A model generated the notes under the pieces. That model had not been told where the DNA came from and did no database searches. It worked only from the letters and a program-made list of their open reading frames with translations. Of a stretch of 64,000 bases of DNA, positions 48,332-58,352 are shown piece by piece (position 1 is the first letter of the stretch; every line of letters starts with the position of its first letter). The DNA is taken from NCBI GenBank assembly GCA_023313575.1, contig JAJTTP010000001.1, positions 434,001 to 498,000 of the forward strand, written 5' to 3'. Source of the DNA: Eutypella sp. D-1 (lineage: Eukaryota > Ascomycota > Sordariomycetes > Xylariales > Diatrypaceae). The translations under genes were made by a program, and so were the position numbers.

Positions 48332-50932
48332 CTACCCGATGTTGAACTCCCCAGAGGCATTCATGACAGCCTTCATCTTCATCCTCATCCTTCTCGCCGC
48401 GTCCTCATCCACACCCCCCGCAGCAGCACCAGTCTCATCATCACTACCCCCACCACGGCCCGACCGACCAGCCCCCTTCTCCGCACTCTTCCCCTTCGCA
48501 GCAGACGCCGCAGCAGCAGCGGCGCCCGCCTTCCGGCGACCCGAAGACGTAGGCCCACCGCCGATACCGCCCGGCGCCTCGCGCAGCGCGAAGCTCTTGG
48601 CCGCGTGTCCGAGGTGCAACTGCGTGATATCGAAGAACCCGCGCTCGTCGCGCACGTGGGTCGCGTAGGCGCGGACATGCGACCGGAAGGCCCTGCGCGC
48701 CGCGTCGAGGAGGAGGTGCCGGTTCGCTCCTGCGTCGCCGCCTGAGGATTTCTTTTTCGCCGCGCCGTCCTCGTCCTTGGTGCCGGATGATGAGGCCAGG
48801 AGCCGCTGCTCTAGGTGCAGTTGCAGCGCCTCGGCTCGTGCGTTCGGGGATTGCTTTTCTGTGATGAGCGTTGGGGGCTGTTGCGGCTGCTCGTCCGATG
48901 TGGAAGAGGAAGAGGAAGGGGAAGAGTCGGCGGCGGCGGCAGTCGACCTCGGCAGCACGATGGGCGTGACGAAGCCCTTCTGGATAGTAGGCTCGTACGG
49001 CTGGGTGGAGGCGGCGGAGCCGGGGTTGAGGAAGCCGATATAGCCCTCCTCGCAGCCGGGCTGGAGGAAGAGAGTGGCTTTTCCCGGGCGCCCCGCCCGC
49101 GCCGTCCGTCCCACGCGGTGCACGTGGTCGTCGGCGCTGAAGGCCGGGTCGTACTCGACGACGAGGTCGACGGCGGGCACGTCGAGACCCCGCGACGCGA
49201 TGTCCGTCGTCATTAGCACCGACGGCTCCCGGCTATCCCGGAACGCTGCCAGCGTCGCCGTCCGCGCCGCCTGCTGTAACGAACCGTGTAGGCGCAGCAG
49301 TCGGATCCGCGGGTTCGCTGGCGACGTGATGTACGCGGCCTCCGAGACCGTGGTCGCGGTCAGGGATTCCGTCCCTTTCTTGCCGCTGTTGCCGCTGTCG
49401 TCGTCCGGCGCCCCCGCGTCCCGGAGGAGGTCGAAGTGGAAGTCGACGGAGTCCGCGCAGGATATGAAGACGATGGCTTTCATGACGGACCCCTTGCGCG
49501 CGAACGAGGACTTGAGCAGGGCGATCAGGGTGACGAGCCGCAGCTTCGCGGGCACAATCAGAAACGTCTGCTTGAGTTGGGACGGCGCCGAGAACCCGAC
49601 TGCGTCGTCATCGGCGGCGGCAGCGTTAGCATCGTCACCCCCCTCGCCTTCGGCCTTGGACGCCGTGATGTGGACGGCGTCCTCGAGACTGATCTCGCCC
49701 AGCTTCTGGACGTTCATCTTCATGGTAGCGGAGCAGAGGACAGTGACGCGGCGCTGGGGCAGGGCATCGGGGCGATCGAACGGGGTGCCGTCGACGCCGC
49801 GGGCGCGCAGCGGCTCGCGGCGGATCTTGCCGACGATGCTGCGCAGCTCGTCCTCGAAGCCCATCTCCATGAGGCGGTCCCCCTCGTCGAGGACGAGCCA
49901 GCGCGCGGTGCCGACGTCGAGGACGCGCGTGTTGTCGAGGTGGTCGGCGAGGCGGCCCGGGGTGGCGATCAGGATGTTAACGCCCTTGCGCAGACGCGCT
50001 TTCTCGGATTTCTTGCTCTCCCCGCCGATCACCGTCGTGCTGACGATCCACGGCGCACACCGCAGCACCCGCTCCAGCACGCCCGCGATCTGCTTGCACA
50101 GTTCCCGCGTCGGCGCCAGCACGATCGCCAGGAGCCCCGAGCCCCGGTGGATCTGCGTGCCGGTGGCGCTGCCGTCCTCGTGCTGGCTCAGCGCCACGAT
50201 GCGCTGCACGATCGGCAGCAGGTAGGCGAGCGTCTTTCCGGAGCCCGTTTCCGCCTGCAGGAAGGCGTCGCTGTCGTCCCGTATCAGCTGCGGGATCGTG
50301 TTCTTCTGGATCGAGGTCGGCGCCTTCATGCCGAGTTTCGTGGACAGGTGCTGCGCGACGCGCCGCGACAGGCTGAGCGCGTGGAAGTTGGCCGCCTCGG
50401 AGGACAGCGGGGCGTTGGACGGCTTCGTCGGTTCGGCGTCCTCCTCCGCGGCGGCGGAGTCCTCGAACACGGTCCTGGGCGTCGGGTTCGACGTGAAGAG
50501 CCGCGACGTCACCATGCCGCCTGCCTTCGCATCTTGCTGGCCGTGGCCGTGGCTTTGACCATGCCTGTGTCCTGTGTTGATACTCCCCGGCGGCAGTTTC
50601 CCCGTCATATAGGATAGGGACTTGTCGCTGGGGCCGTTCGTCTCGGTCCTCTGGCGCTTAGTCGGACGGTCGCCGTCGCCGAAAGCCGGGGTTTCCCCTC
50701 CGCCTCCCCCTCCCTCCGCATCCCGATGGCGGTTCCGTCGATCGTTGGTCAGCGGGGTATCGTTGCTGCCGCTCGAAGGACCCTGCGCACGGCCTGCCCC
50801 TCCTGCCTTATTTGCGCTCCGCTGAGCGCGGACCCGGTCCCGCCAGCGCCCGCCCGTGAACTTGACCTGCTTCTTCTTCAGCGGGGCATCCCCGCCGAGG
50901 TCGAAGTTCAGGAGCATGCCCGTGTCGGCCAT
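48332..50932 (-). CDS. DBP7: ATP-dependent RNA helicase DBP7 (DDX31 family)
   Basis: Single exon of 866 residues. DBP7 is a nucleolar DEAD-box protein required for 60S subunit assembly. The start MADTGMLLNFDL followed by KKKQVKFTGGRWRDRVRAQR is characteristic. Helicase motifs in order: Q-motif region TSIQKNTIPQL, motif I QAETGSGKT, Ia APTRELCKQ, GG block, Ib TPGRLADHL, motif II DEGD (the DBP7 variant of DEAD), motif III SAT, then domain 2 with FISCADSVDFHF, LRLHGSLQQAART, TDIASRGLDVP and HRVGRTARAG. Low-complexity Ser/Ala/Gly insertions and the tail, ending with a basic Arg/Met stretch, are longer than in yeast. The large plus-strand frames over 49074-50617 are antisense shadows. Confidence 0.95.
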   Translation of the reverse strand: MADTGMLLNFDLGGDAPLKKKQVKFTGGRWRDRVRAQRSANKAGGAGRAQGPSSGSNDTPLTNDRRNRHRDAEGGGGGGETPAFGDGDRPTKRQRTETNGPSDKSLSYMTGKLPPGSINTGHRHGQSHGHGQQDAKAGGMVTSRLFTSNPTPRTVFEDSAAAEEDAEPTKPSNAPLSSEAANFHALSLSRRVAQHLSTKLGMKAPTSIQKNTIPQLIRDDSDAFLQAETGSGKTLAYLLPIVQRIVALSQHEDGSATGTQIHRGSGLLAIVLAPTRELCKQIAGVLERVLRCAPWIVSTTVIGGESKKSEKARLRKGVNILIATPGRLADHLDNTRVLDVGTARWLVLDEGDRLMEMGFEDELRSIVGKIRREPLRARGVDGTPFDRPDALPQRRVTVLCSATMKMNVQKLGEISLEDAVHITASKAEGEGGDDANAAAADDDAVGFSAPSQLKQTFLIVPAKLRLVTLIALLKSSFARKGSVMKAIVFISCADSVDFHFDLLRDAGAPDDDSGNSGKKGTESLTATTVSEAAYITSPANPRIRLLRLHGSLQQAARTATLAAFRDSREPSVLMTTDIASRGLDVPAVDLVVEYDPAFSADDHVHRVGRTARAGRPGKATLFLQPGCEEGYIGFLNPGSAASTQPYEPTIQKGFVTPIVLPRSTAAAADSSPSSSSSTSDEQPQQPPTLITEKQSPNARAEALQLHLEQRLLASSSGTKDEDGAAKKKSSGGDAGANRHLLLDAARRAFRSHVRAYATHVRDERGFFDITQLHLGHAAKSFALREAPGGIGGGPTSSGRRKAGAAAAAASAAKGKSAEKGAGRSGRGGGSDDETGAAAGGVDEDAARRMRMKMKAVMNASGEFNIG

Positions 50933-51512
50933 GTCTGTCTCTTCCCTTCGTTTTCCTGCCTATCGTGTTATGGTATGGTGAATAACAAACCAGGGTTTTT
51001 TTCTGGTCGGATTGAGGCCAAGTCGAGTTGCACCCCCGGTCTTGTAATGGAATGGGAAATCGCAAATGTTCAATTAAGCCCTGGAATAGGATGTACCAGA
51101 GAAAAAAAATCCGGCAGAATTTCCAAACTTTTTGGCGGTCAAATTTAGTCTAGTTTAATAGGTACCTACCTATTTTAAGGTTGATAGTTCTAGATTGATA
51201 CTTAGGTACCTCATAAGAACCCAGTGCAGGGATTTCTAGAAAGCTTGGCGTCCTAGACGCCCCCACTTGTCTTCCGCACTTCCATAACTCTATTTCTATC
51301 GTTATATGCATACTGGCAAATATATACTTATTGAAGTATATCCAGATTATTTACAGCAGAGGAGTGAGTTGTTAAGGGGGTACCAGCAGACAGCGAATGG
51401 GGATGGGCCGACAAGACGGCGACGAGGCAAGAAAATATCCCATGACCGATAGGCGGACTATGTGAAGAGGTAACCATTACGTGTCGTTATAAAGTTTCAT
51501 GGCATGCATGCC

Positions 51513-51540
51513 TCATCCCATCCCATCCCATCCCATCCAT
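51513..51540. repeat. CCCAT pentanucleotide repeat
   Basis: Four to five tandem CCCAT/ATCCC units in the TRS85 3' flank. Confidence 0.8.
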
Positions 51541-51885
51541 CCTCATCTATCGTCGTCCATGCCTCCTACTTAAATAAAACACGGGATGGGATATCTTTAT
51601 CTATGTATATGTATATCGTAATTGTCCCACCCGCCCTCCCCCGGTTCACGTACCCATAAGTTTAGATAAAAAACAAAGAGTAAAACCACATAAAACCTCT
51701 TCTTCTTACCCAGGTATGTAAGTAAGTAGTCCAGTCCGATCCAGTCCAATCCAGCCCGGTTTCCCATGCCATCATCAAGAAAAAAGCCCATGCACAAGAC
51801 ACACACACACATCTCACGCACATATGCATAATGCCTCCCAAGCCTCCCCCCAGCGCGCTCGTCTCATCCGCCGTCCTCAATTCGT

Positions 51886-51927
51886 GTCGTGTCATGTCGT
51901 GTCATGTCATGTCATGTCATGTCAAGT
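51886..51927. repeat. GTCAT/GTCGT pentanucleotide repeat
   Basis: Tandem five-base units alternating GTCGT and GTCAT, then pure GTCAT, starting about 35 bases downstream (on the minus strand) of the TRS85 stop, so probably in its 3' UTR. Confidence 0.8.
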
Positions 51928-51961
51928 AAACTCGAGTCGAGCGTATGAGAGAGAGAGCCCT

Positions 51962-54337
51962 TTATCCAAAGTCATCCCTCGACGCCCCACCACCACCATG
52001 ATCCTCCGCGTCCCCGGGCGCCGCCGAAGACCGCAGCGGCGCCGTCTCGAGACCCATCGCCCCGGATCCAGGCATGCCCAGCAGACTGGCCCTCTTACCG
52101 GCACCACTGTCCAGGGCCTCGCTCTCCTCATCAGCGTAGCCGTTTCCATCGCCGCCGTCATCGCCGTCGTCTCCATCCGCGCCACCGACGTCGCTGTCGT
52201 CTGCCTCGAGGTGCCGGTTGAGCTGCTGTCCGATCCCGAGCATGAAGGAGCTCGCGGCCGCGAAGCCGTCGATGCCGCGGCCCGACGGCAGCTCCGCGTA
52301 CATGCTGCGGGCCTCATTGAGGCACCGCTGCGACTGGATGAGCTTGTTCTGCGCCAGCCACGCCTCCGAGCCCAGAATACACCACAGCCCCGCCTTGCGG
52401 CGCCGACTCCCCCACGCCTGCGTGCCTGTGCCGGGTTTCGACGCGTAGCACACCGCCAGCCGCTCCTTGAGGAGCGCGTCGCCTACGGAGCCCAGGATCC
52501 GGCTCTCCAGCAGCCGCGTCGCCCACCGCGCCGCGTCGTCGATGCTCGAGCCCCCGCGCAGCCGCAGCAGCTCCAGACAGAGCGCCAGACACCGCGTTGC
52601 GCCGTACGGCGCGCTGCAGCGCGTCAGGTACGAGTACACGGCGGATTCCAGCATGGCGTCGACGGTCTCCGCCCGCATCTTGGCCGAGATGTTCTGGGGC
52701 GTGATGAGTAGGCTGATGGCGGCCATCTCGTTGGCGGCTGCGTGGTATTTCCACGCCTTGTCGTTGTTGAAGTCCCCTCTCAGCAGGTCGTACGTCGAGT
52801 AGGCCAGCTTCCAGTCCCGAAGCATGAAAGCGTGGTCGGCGAGCTTCCGCATAATGGCCTCTGGCGTGTCCGCGCGGTAAAAGCCCAGCGGTTCGTAGTT
52901 ACTACTGGAACCGGGACCGGCTAACGACGACCGCGAGCCAACCCCGAATCCCCATTTCTTCGTAAGACCGAGAAATCGCCCAGCAACACCTCGACGCCTC
53001 GACGCCACCTGGTCGTTCCACATCGACACGTGTCTCTCCATGGTCGGCACGATAGATTGCGTCACCATCTCTCGGATGAAAGTGCGTATCGCCGTTGCAT
53101 CCGACTCGAATATGTATTTGGTAGGGGTCTCGAATTCCTCATCATCCTCGGTCTTCTTAATATCGGCGATCTCTTCGGAGGCCGGCATCCATTCGCTGCG
53201 CGGTAGTGGTACGCTTTCGTCGTCCGTCACGACACTCTGAGTGCCTCTTATCCGGAGCAGGTGACAATGCAGTCCAAGGTTGCGCTTCATCTGGTCGTAG
53301 AGCGCCAGGGAGCTCGTGATGTCGTCTTTGTCCTCGTCATGTATCAGTACATAGTATCTCAGGTATTCGGCGTCGACCCAAACGGGTAGTCGCTTGTCCC
53401 CTGCACTCGAATCGTTGTAGAGTCGCCTTAAGGTCTCGATCGGGGCCTGGCAGCGAGAGCTAATCGCAATAACGCACGCGACCGGGTGTGCGAATGTTTC
53501 ATGTGCGGCTATTGGTAATCCGGAGAGCAACCGTCGTAGGTACAGGGCGTAATAGGGTGAAGGAGTCTCGGTGTCGAGGTGGTGGCTCTCGGGGCCGTAA
53601 TTATGCGGAGACCCGAAGAAGGATCCTTCTGCGTAGCTGAGGTGGCGCTCAACGACGGCCTCGACATCCGCGATGCTACCACCCCGTCTTGGCCCCTGCC
53701 GAGTCGGGTCGTTTGGCTTCTCTGATATGCCGTTAGGTCTTTGTGGGTTAGCAGTTCGGAGGCCGCCTGTTATGGGTTCGGGATGCTCGATTTCGTCGCC
53801 GAATCGCATGAAATGTATGGAATAGTCCTCGTAGGTGCGACTAGCGCCGTTGCTGTCCCGAATGACGACCTTGCCCTGTACACGCTCGCCGAAAGGACGG
53901 AGCAACTCCCACAGGCCACGCTCGAACCCCTTCTCCCTCATCAAAACGTCGGTATCGTCCGAGGTGTATACGGCAATGTGTGGTGCGAAGGCCTTCAAGA
54001 TGAGATTAAGCGGATCGCCCGGGACATCGGCGGCAGCGTGGGTGAGAGCCAGAGCATTGTTCGCGGGGGCGCCGAAGATGGAGCCGGAGGACATGCGCAC
54101 GGAGGAGGGCCGGCCGATGGGGGACTGGGGGCGGGAACCCGGAGGTGACAAGGTGGAGGCATAGAGGGAGGCGGCTGAGGGGTGGGATCGTCGATAAGGC
54201 AGACTAATCTCGGATTGGGAGAGTGGAAAGGCTGCGCTCATGGATTGGCGGGCCTTTGGCATCTTTATAGAGGAGGCCACCATGGGGGGTGTCGATATTC
54301 GCTGGGTCGGGGCTCCATAGTCGAAGGACTGCTTCAT
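51962..54337 (-). CDS. TRS85: TRAPP-III subunit TRS85 (TRAPPC8 family)
   Basis: Single exon of 791 residues. TRS85 is the specific subunit of the TRAPP complex that activates the Rab Ypt1 for autophagy and ER-Golgi traffic. The diagnostic block is FAPHIAVYTSDDTDVLMREKGF followed by LLRPFGERVQGKVVIRDSNG. Later LDTETPSPYYALYLRRLLSGLP and HPVACVIAISS continue the family. C-terminal helical-repeat-like blocks include LADHAFMLRDWKLAYSTYDLLRGDFNNDKAWKYHAAANEM and YLTRCSAPYGATRCLALCLELLR. The N-terminal 90 residues are Ser/Pro-rich and disordered. The tail ends in a Gly/Asp-rich stretch. The ATG at 54337 is the first in frame. Confidence 0.88.
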   Translation of the reverse strand: MKQSFDYGAPTQRISTPPMVASSIKMPKARQSMSAAFPLSQSEISLPYRRSHPSAASLYASTLSPPGSRPQSPIGRPSSVRMSSGSIFGAPANNALALTHAAADVPGDPLNLILKAFAPHIAVYTSDDTDVLMREKGFERGLWELLRPFGERVQGKVVIRDSNGASRTYEDYSIHFMRFGDEIEHPEPITGGLRTANPQRPNGISEKPNDPTRQGPRRGGSIADVEAVVERHLSYAEGSFFGSPHNYGPESHHLDTETPSPYYALYLRRLLSGLPIAAHETFAHPVACVIAISSRCQAPIETLRRLYNDSSAGDKRLPVWVDAEYLRYYVLIHDEDKDDITSSLALYDQMKRNLGLHCHLLRIRGTQSVVTDDESVPLPRSEWMPASEEIADIKKTEDDEEFETPTKYIFESDATAIRTFIREMVTQSIVPTMERHVSMWNDQVASRRRGVAGRFLGLTKKWGFGVGSRSSLAGPGSSSNYEPLGFYRADTPEAIMRKLADHAFMLRDWKLAYSTYDLLRGDFNNDKAWKYHAAANEMAAISLLITPQNISAKMRAETVDAMLESAVYSYLTRCSAPYGATRCLALCLELLRLRGGSSIDDAARWATRLLESRILGSVGDALLKERLAVCYASKPGTGTQAWGSRRRKAGLWCILGSEAWLAQNKLIQSQRCLNEARSMYAELPSGRGIDGFAAASSFMLGIGQQLNRHLEADDSDVGGADGDDGDDGGDGNGYADEESEALDSGAGKRASLLGMPGSGAMGLETAPLRSSAAPGDAEDHGGGGASRDDFG

Positions 54338-55334
54338 ATGTCACGTCACAGACGGGATATATGTATGGAGATCTGAATTGAAAGTGACAACAACAAGGTA
54401 ATGTCTCCTAGCTGTGCTGTTGTGGAGGTTGCAGGTTGGAAGAGGTGATGATATGAGGCTGTGATGTTGTGATGTTGTGACGTTTGCCGGAGTTTACAGC
54501 AGATCAGGTCGGATATATAGAAATGCTAGAGATTGGTGTGTTGATGCGTTGATGCTACGAGAATTGAACAATGCACAAAAAGGACGGACACCTGTTCCAG
54601 AGTGAGAGATAGAATTCAATTTTTTCAAGAAATTGTTGCTTGAGAAACTTGGCTTGCTCTCACACTTTACGTGGTAAGGTAAATGAAGATTAAATGAGGA
54701 TGTAATTGGTAAAGTAGATACGAAGTAATAATATAAGATGCCCCAGGTGTAGTTAGAGAATTAACGGCACGGGGTTTCCAAGTTTCCCTTTGTTGTACCT
54801 GGTAAGACCTTATTACCTAAACTTAGGTCATCCTTAAGGCAACTTCATAATTCTATCGATTGCTGGTACCTAGGTAGTTATGCATATAACATGTATATGT
54901 ATTCTTCGAGCTTGTTTCAACTTAAAACAAGAGAACATCCTGTGGCACTACCCGCACCACAGTGGCTGGGTAGTTACGGAGTACTGACATCAGGTTTAAA
55001 TCTACCCGCTAGACCATTCTAACATCCCCCCTATAATTTCCGTATATGGTAATTCAAATTCGGTCCCGCGACGCTGATTGGTTCATAATCGTGTCCCGTT
55101 TTCGTACAGAAACCTGGTAATGGAATTCAAAAAGACACTCTACCCGGGCCAGCTGCCGGGCATACATAGCAATAGGGAATGTATGTGTCTTCCAAGGGAT
55201 CCAGCCAGGGAGTCCATCGCGAAGCGCAGTCAATTAGTGGCGCAAGCCCCCAACTAACTGTGCATGATACCTAATCTTACTATATTATAAGAGAGAATAA
55301 TACCGTCAAATCTCTTTCTTACCCCCTCCCATCA
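54338..55334. other. Intergenic region, TRS85 promoter and SesA-like gene 3' side
   Basis: AT-rich sequence with GTGATGTTGT repeats near 54460-54482. No gene recognised. Confidence 0.5.
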
Positions 55335-55955
55335 TCAAGTTTTCGACCCTGGGAAATGAAAGGGAGCCGAGAAATGGCTGTTGGAAAACATGAAGCCTGA
55401 ACCCGTGTTGACGTTCTGCTCCCCGGGACCTGTATGCACATTCTGTGTCCCCGTGCCGTAGTTGTGGAACGCGTCCCCGGAGTCTTCCTCCAGCGACGCC
55501 GCGACCTTTTTCAGCTCCGCAAGCGCCCTCTCCAGATTCGTGATCTGCTCCTTGCCGACTGCTGCTTTTCCCTTCACGACTATAAGGATACCGTTAATGA
55601 TATCGCTCATCAGGAGCTCGACCGCTTCCCCCCTTTTCGCCTCAGACCTGTAGCGCGCCATTCTTGGCGTCGCTCCGTCCGGCAGAACCTTGCTGAATAT
55701 GGCGTGCAGACGCCCTGCTTTCGTGTTCATTGCGACTGCGGCTTGTTGTGCTTCGTCTTCGCCTTGCTCCTCGGTGGGTTTCCGCAACGTCGGTCTGAGG
55801 GCATCTAGTGTGTCCTGTGCCGGTGGCAAAGCCTTCGCTACCTCGTGGAATGCTGGAGGAAGGTCGGATGCCTTCTGCTTTTCGGCATCGTAGATCTTTG
55901 ATGTGTCTTGCAGCCCAGAGAGCGTGGCTCGGATGGCCTGCGAAAAATTAGCCAT
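55335..55955 (-). CDS. SesA-like protein with sigma-type amyloid repeat (copy 1)
   Basis: Single exon of 206 residues. The N-terminal 155 residues are alpha-helical and match the pattern of SesA, the domain found at the front of fungal NACHT/STAND receptors and as stand-alone cell-death effectors: an Ile/Leu-rich first helix, then DLPPAFHEVAKALPPAQDTLDALR, and a central YRSEAKRGEAVELLMSDIINGI. Residues 164-206 form the tail, with HNYGTGTQNVHTG, GEQNVNTGSG and ending FSAPFHF. The repeated G-x-Q-N-x-x-T-G unit resembles the sigma (SesB) amyloid-signalling motif, by which a receptor templates an effector. No transmembrane segment or signal peptide is seen. It is divergent from, and paralogous to, the gene at 56535. 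Confidence 0.78.
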   Translation of the reverse strand: MANFSQAIRATLSGLQDTSKIYDAEKQKASDLPPAFHEVAKALPPAQDTLDALRPTLRKPTEEQGEDEAQQAAVAMNTKAGRLHAIFSKVLPDGATPRMARYRSEAKRGEAVELLMSDIINGILIVVKGKAAVGKEQITNLERALAELKKVAASLEEDSGDAFHNYGTGTQNVHTGPGEQNVNTGSGFMFSNSHFSAPFHFPGSKT

Positions 55956-56534
55956 AATGGATTGAAGTAGCGAAAACTCGACGAAATGTTTGCGCGGAAA
56001 CTATATGCCGTTGCTGAAAAGAAAAAAACGCTAGTCGGGGCCAAAGAGGCAATTAATACTTCTCGCCACATACTGTGAGAGCCCCAGCCTACTGCTATTC
56101 GGACTCCAGACCTGTTCAAATTCGCGGCGAGGCGGCGTTTCCATGATAGCTGGGCAGGCGCCTTTAATTAATTATGCAGTCAGCGACCAGCGCGGCCTAT
56201 CATATCTAGTGGTAGAATGCCAGTTTATGTTTCACCTATGCAAGTCATGCAGATTTTCTCGGTGTAGTATCCAATGATGTTCGTCAATGTGGCAAAGCCA
56301 ATGGGTAGTATTTAAGCGGAGTTGGGCATACTGCAGAAAAGGAATGTCAGCCTGATGCGCGCCCGAAGAACTTTCTCATCTTTTAATGCGGCGTAAGCAC
56401 ATCCCGATGGAATTTTGATCCGAGCCCCCCCGCCCCCCCCCCCCCCAAACAGGGCAGATTCCGTAAGTGCGAGATGGCGTAGACGCGAAACTCTGGGCAG
56501 ACATGATTAATAAAAAGTGCCGTACAGGCGCGCC
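55956..56534. promoter_or_regulatory. Shared divergent promoter of the two SesA-like genes
   Basis: 579 bp between two divergent start codons, with a C-run at 56424-56446. The arrangement suggests joint expression. No factor site is claimed. Confidence 0.5.
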
Positions 56535-57170
56535 ATGTCCGGTGTTGAGGTGGTCGGCCTTATATCGGGGATAGTGTCCATTGTGGACGCCATCGTCAAG
56601 ATCCATGGGGCTATCCAAAACACATCCGGTCTTCCATCGGCCTTTCACAACGTAGCATTAAGGCTACCATTACTCAGAGAGAGCCTACTAGCGGCTCAAG
56701 AAGGCATAAAAGACGGTGCCGACGAAGGGTCCTACAGCGCCTTGAAACGAGTCCTCGAAGGCTGCGAGAAGAAGGCCAGCTCGTTGGAAAGAAAGTTCCG
56801 GGCAATGAGAATCGAGCCCAACGCATCGAAGGCTCGACGATACATTGCTTCGATCCGCGCTCTGAGAATGAGCGGGCGTGTGGAGGAGTTGATGGATAGC
56901 ATTCTGGACGACATGCAGCTCCTGATAGGAAACTACGCTATCCAGGCTGCAACGAGAACGCAGGTGCAGGATCTTGTCATGGAGATGAGAGAGACGAGAG
57001 AAGAAGATACGGCGAGCCCAGGCGGCGGTCACTTTCCATCAATACACAACTACGGGACCGGGCTGCAGAGCATACATACTGGGGAGGGAAATCAGAACAT
57101 CAACACTGGCACCGGTTCCCAGCTCAGCGGGAACTTTTCGGGGCCATTACATTTTTATACGCCTCGATAG
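56535..57170 (+). CDS. SesA-like protein with sigma-type amyloid repeat (copy 2)
   Basis: Single exon of 211 residues from the ATG at 56535 (the upstream open codons begin with GTG). MSGVEVVGLISGIVSIVDAI is the typical SesA start helix, followed by SGLPSAFHNVALRLPLLRESLL, a Cys/Lys-rich middle helix, and a long charged helix. The tail from residue 171, HNYGTGLQSIHTGEGNQNIN then TGTGSQ...FSGPLHF, repeats the same plan as copy 1 at nearly every Gly, Gln, Asn, Thr position. The two proteins differ strongly in the helical part while keeping the tail pattern, which suggests that the tail is under selection. The role as a receptor-triggered cell-death or incompatibility protein is inferred from the family; no complete receptor is seen in this window. 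Confidence 0.82.
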   Translation: MSGVEVVGLISGIVSIVDAIVKIHGAIQNTSGLPSAFHNVALRLPLLRESLLAAQEGIKDGADEGSYSALKRVLEGCEKKASSLERKFRAMRIEPNASKARRYIASIRALRMSGRVEELMDSILDDMQLLIGNYAIQAATRTQVQDLVMEMRETREEDTASPGGGHFPSIHNYGTGLQSIHTGEGNQNINTGTGSQLSGNFSGPLHFYTPR

Positions 57171-58352
57171 CATGCGCTCGTTGCCTTTGCTGGAGTAACG
57201 CTGCGGATTCAGGCTTGCGGAAGATAGGGAGACAGGAAACACCTTCTCGAGACAGGCCTACTACAAGAATGTAAGGAAGCTACTAGGCTTGAGACAACGT
57301 TCGTACTACCTCATAACTGTCAGCTGATATGGTCCACTCACCCCTTGGGGTGGCTACCTAGAACTAGGTTTATATATAGGAGGCTTCGCCCCCCTTATTC
57401 AGTATGGGCCAAGGCATCCTATCTACTATCTAAGCCCTATTGTAGTATGATGTCATGTTCAGTGGAATGGTAACAGGAAGAAGGTTTTGATACACAGTGG
57501 CGGCAGGTAAACTCGTCCTAAATAATAAAAGGGAAAGATCCTGTCCTAGACAGGGTGGGCTTGGCCGTTATCCACACACACAGCCTAAGTGATTGTCTAA
57601 ACAGCGATTACGTGGTCCACTCTCAGATCTCCGTAGGTATCGTGTGATCACCTGGCATTGCTCCCCTATTTTGACGTGCTTGGATTCCCTCTTAAAGGGG
57701 CTCACTGCAACGCAACATATGATTATGACGGGCTTTCGTCGTATTCCAGACACCTCTCTAGTACTATTAATATTCCTTGACACTAAACTTAGCATACTTG
57801 CCCATAGCTCCTCGTGAAGAAACAGGTTTGGATGAGTTGTCGATAGTACGCCAAGGCTAGGCTCGTACTGCTCAGTTTTACGATGAGAATCAGTTGGGCG
57901 GTATAGGAAATAGAGGGACAGCTATCTTTTAACTCCCTTCATACACCAGCCCTAGACGTTCATTTAAGAATGGGTAGCCAAGCTTGATCAACCTCATGCC
58001 CAGCTCCTTATTACGATGTGAGGAAGGCTTTCCTTATATACGTAATCATCATGATGTCTTATATTTCACTTCTGTCTCATCCAACCGTGGCTATATTGGG
58101 CGATCTGTGGAAGCCCTCTGGAGGAGTCAAAGATAGAACAATAACTATCCTACTGGATGGCTGTGAGCCCTATTCATAGGCCGTACGAGCGCCACATAAG
58201 GCCAAGCCCCAAAAAGGGGTATCGGGTCCATATCCTCGCCGCGACAACTTCATCCTAGTTGATATTCTACTTATTCTCTTAACCTCTAGAGGCCAGATCT
58301 ATGTTGGCGCCTATTTCAATGGGGTATTCGACCAGGGAACGATACCCTCCAG
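57171..58352. other. Intergenic region between SesA copy 2 and the ankyrin gene
   Basis: No supported gene. I looked for a NACHT P-loop or other receptor remnant on both strands and found none. The region is AT-rich and could be decayed element DNA. Confidence 0.45.

Larger units (their letters stand above)
50933..51961. other. Intergenic region between DBP7 promoter and TRS85 3' end
   Basis: Contains the DBP7 promoter near 50933-51200 and two pentanucleotide repeats near 51515 and 51886. No gene recognised; frames at 51597-51895 are simple-sequence artefacts. Confidence 0.5.

Noticed and set aside
49074..50617. Long plus-strand ORFs (383 and 393 codons) across DBP7
   Set aside because: They are antisense to a complete helicase with all motifs; composition-driven shadows in GC-rich DNA.
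57171..58352. Possible NACHT/STAND ATPase remnant between SesA and ankyrin genes
   Set aside because: No P-loop or other ATPase motif was found in any frame.
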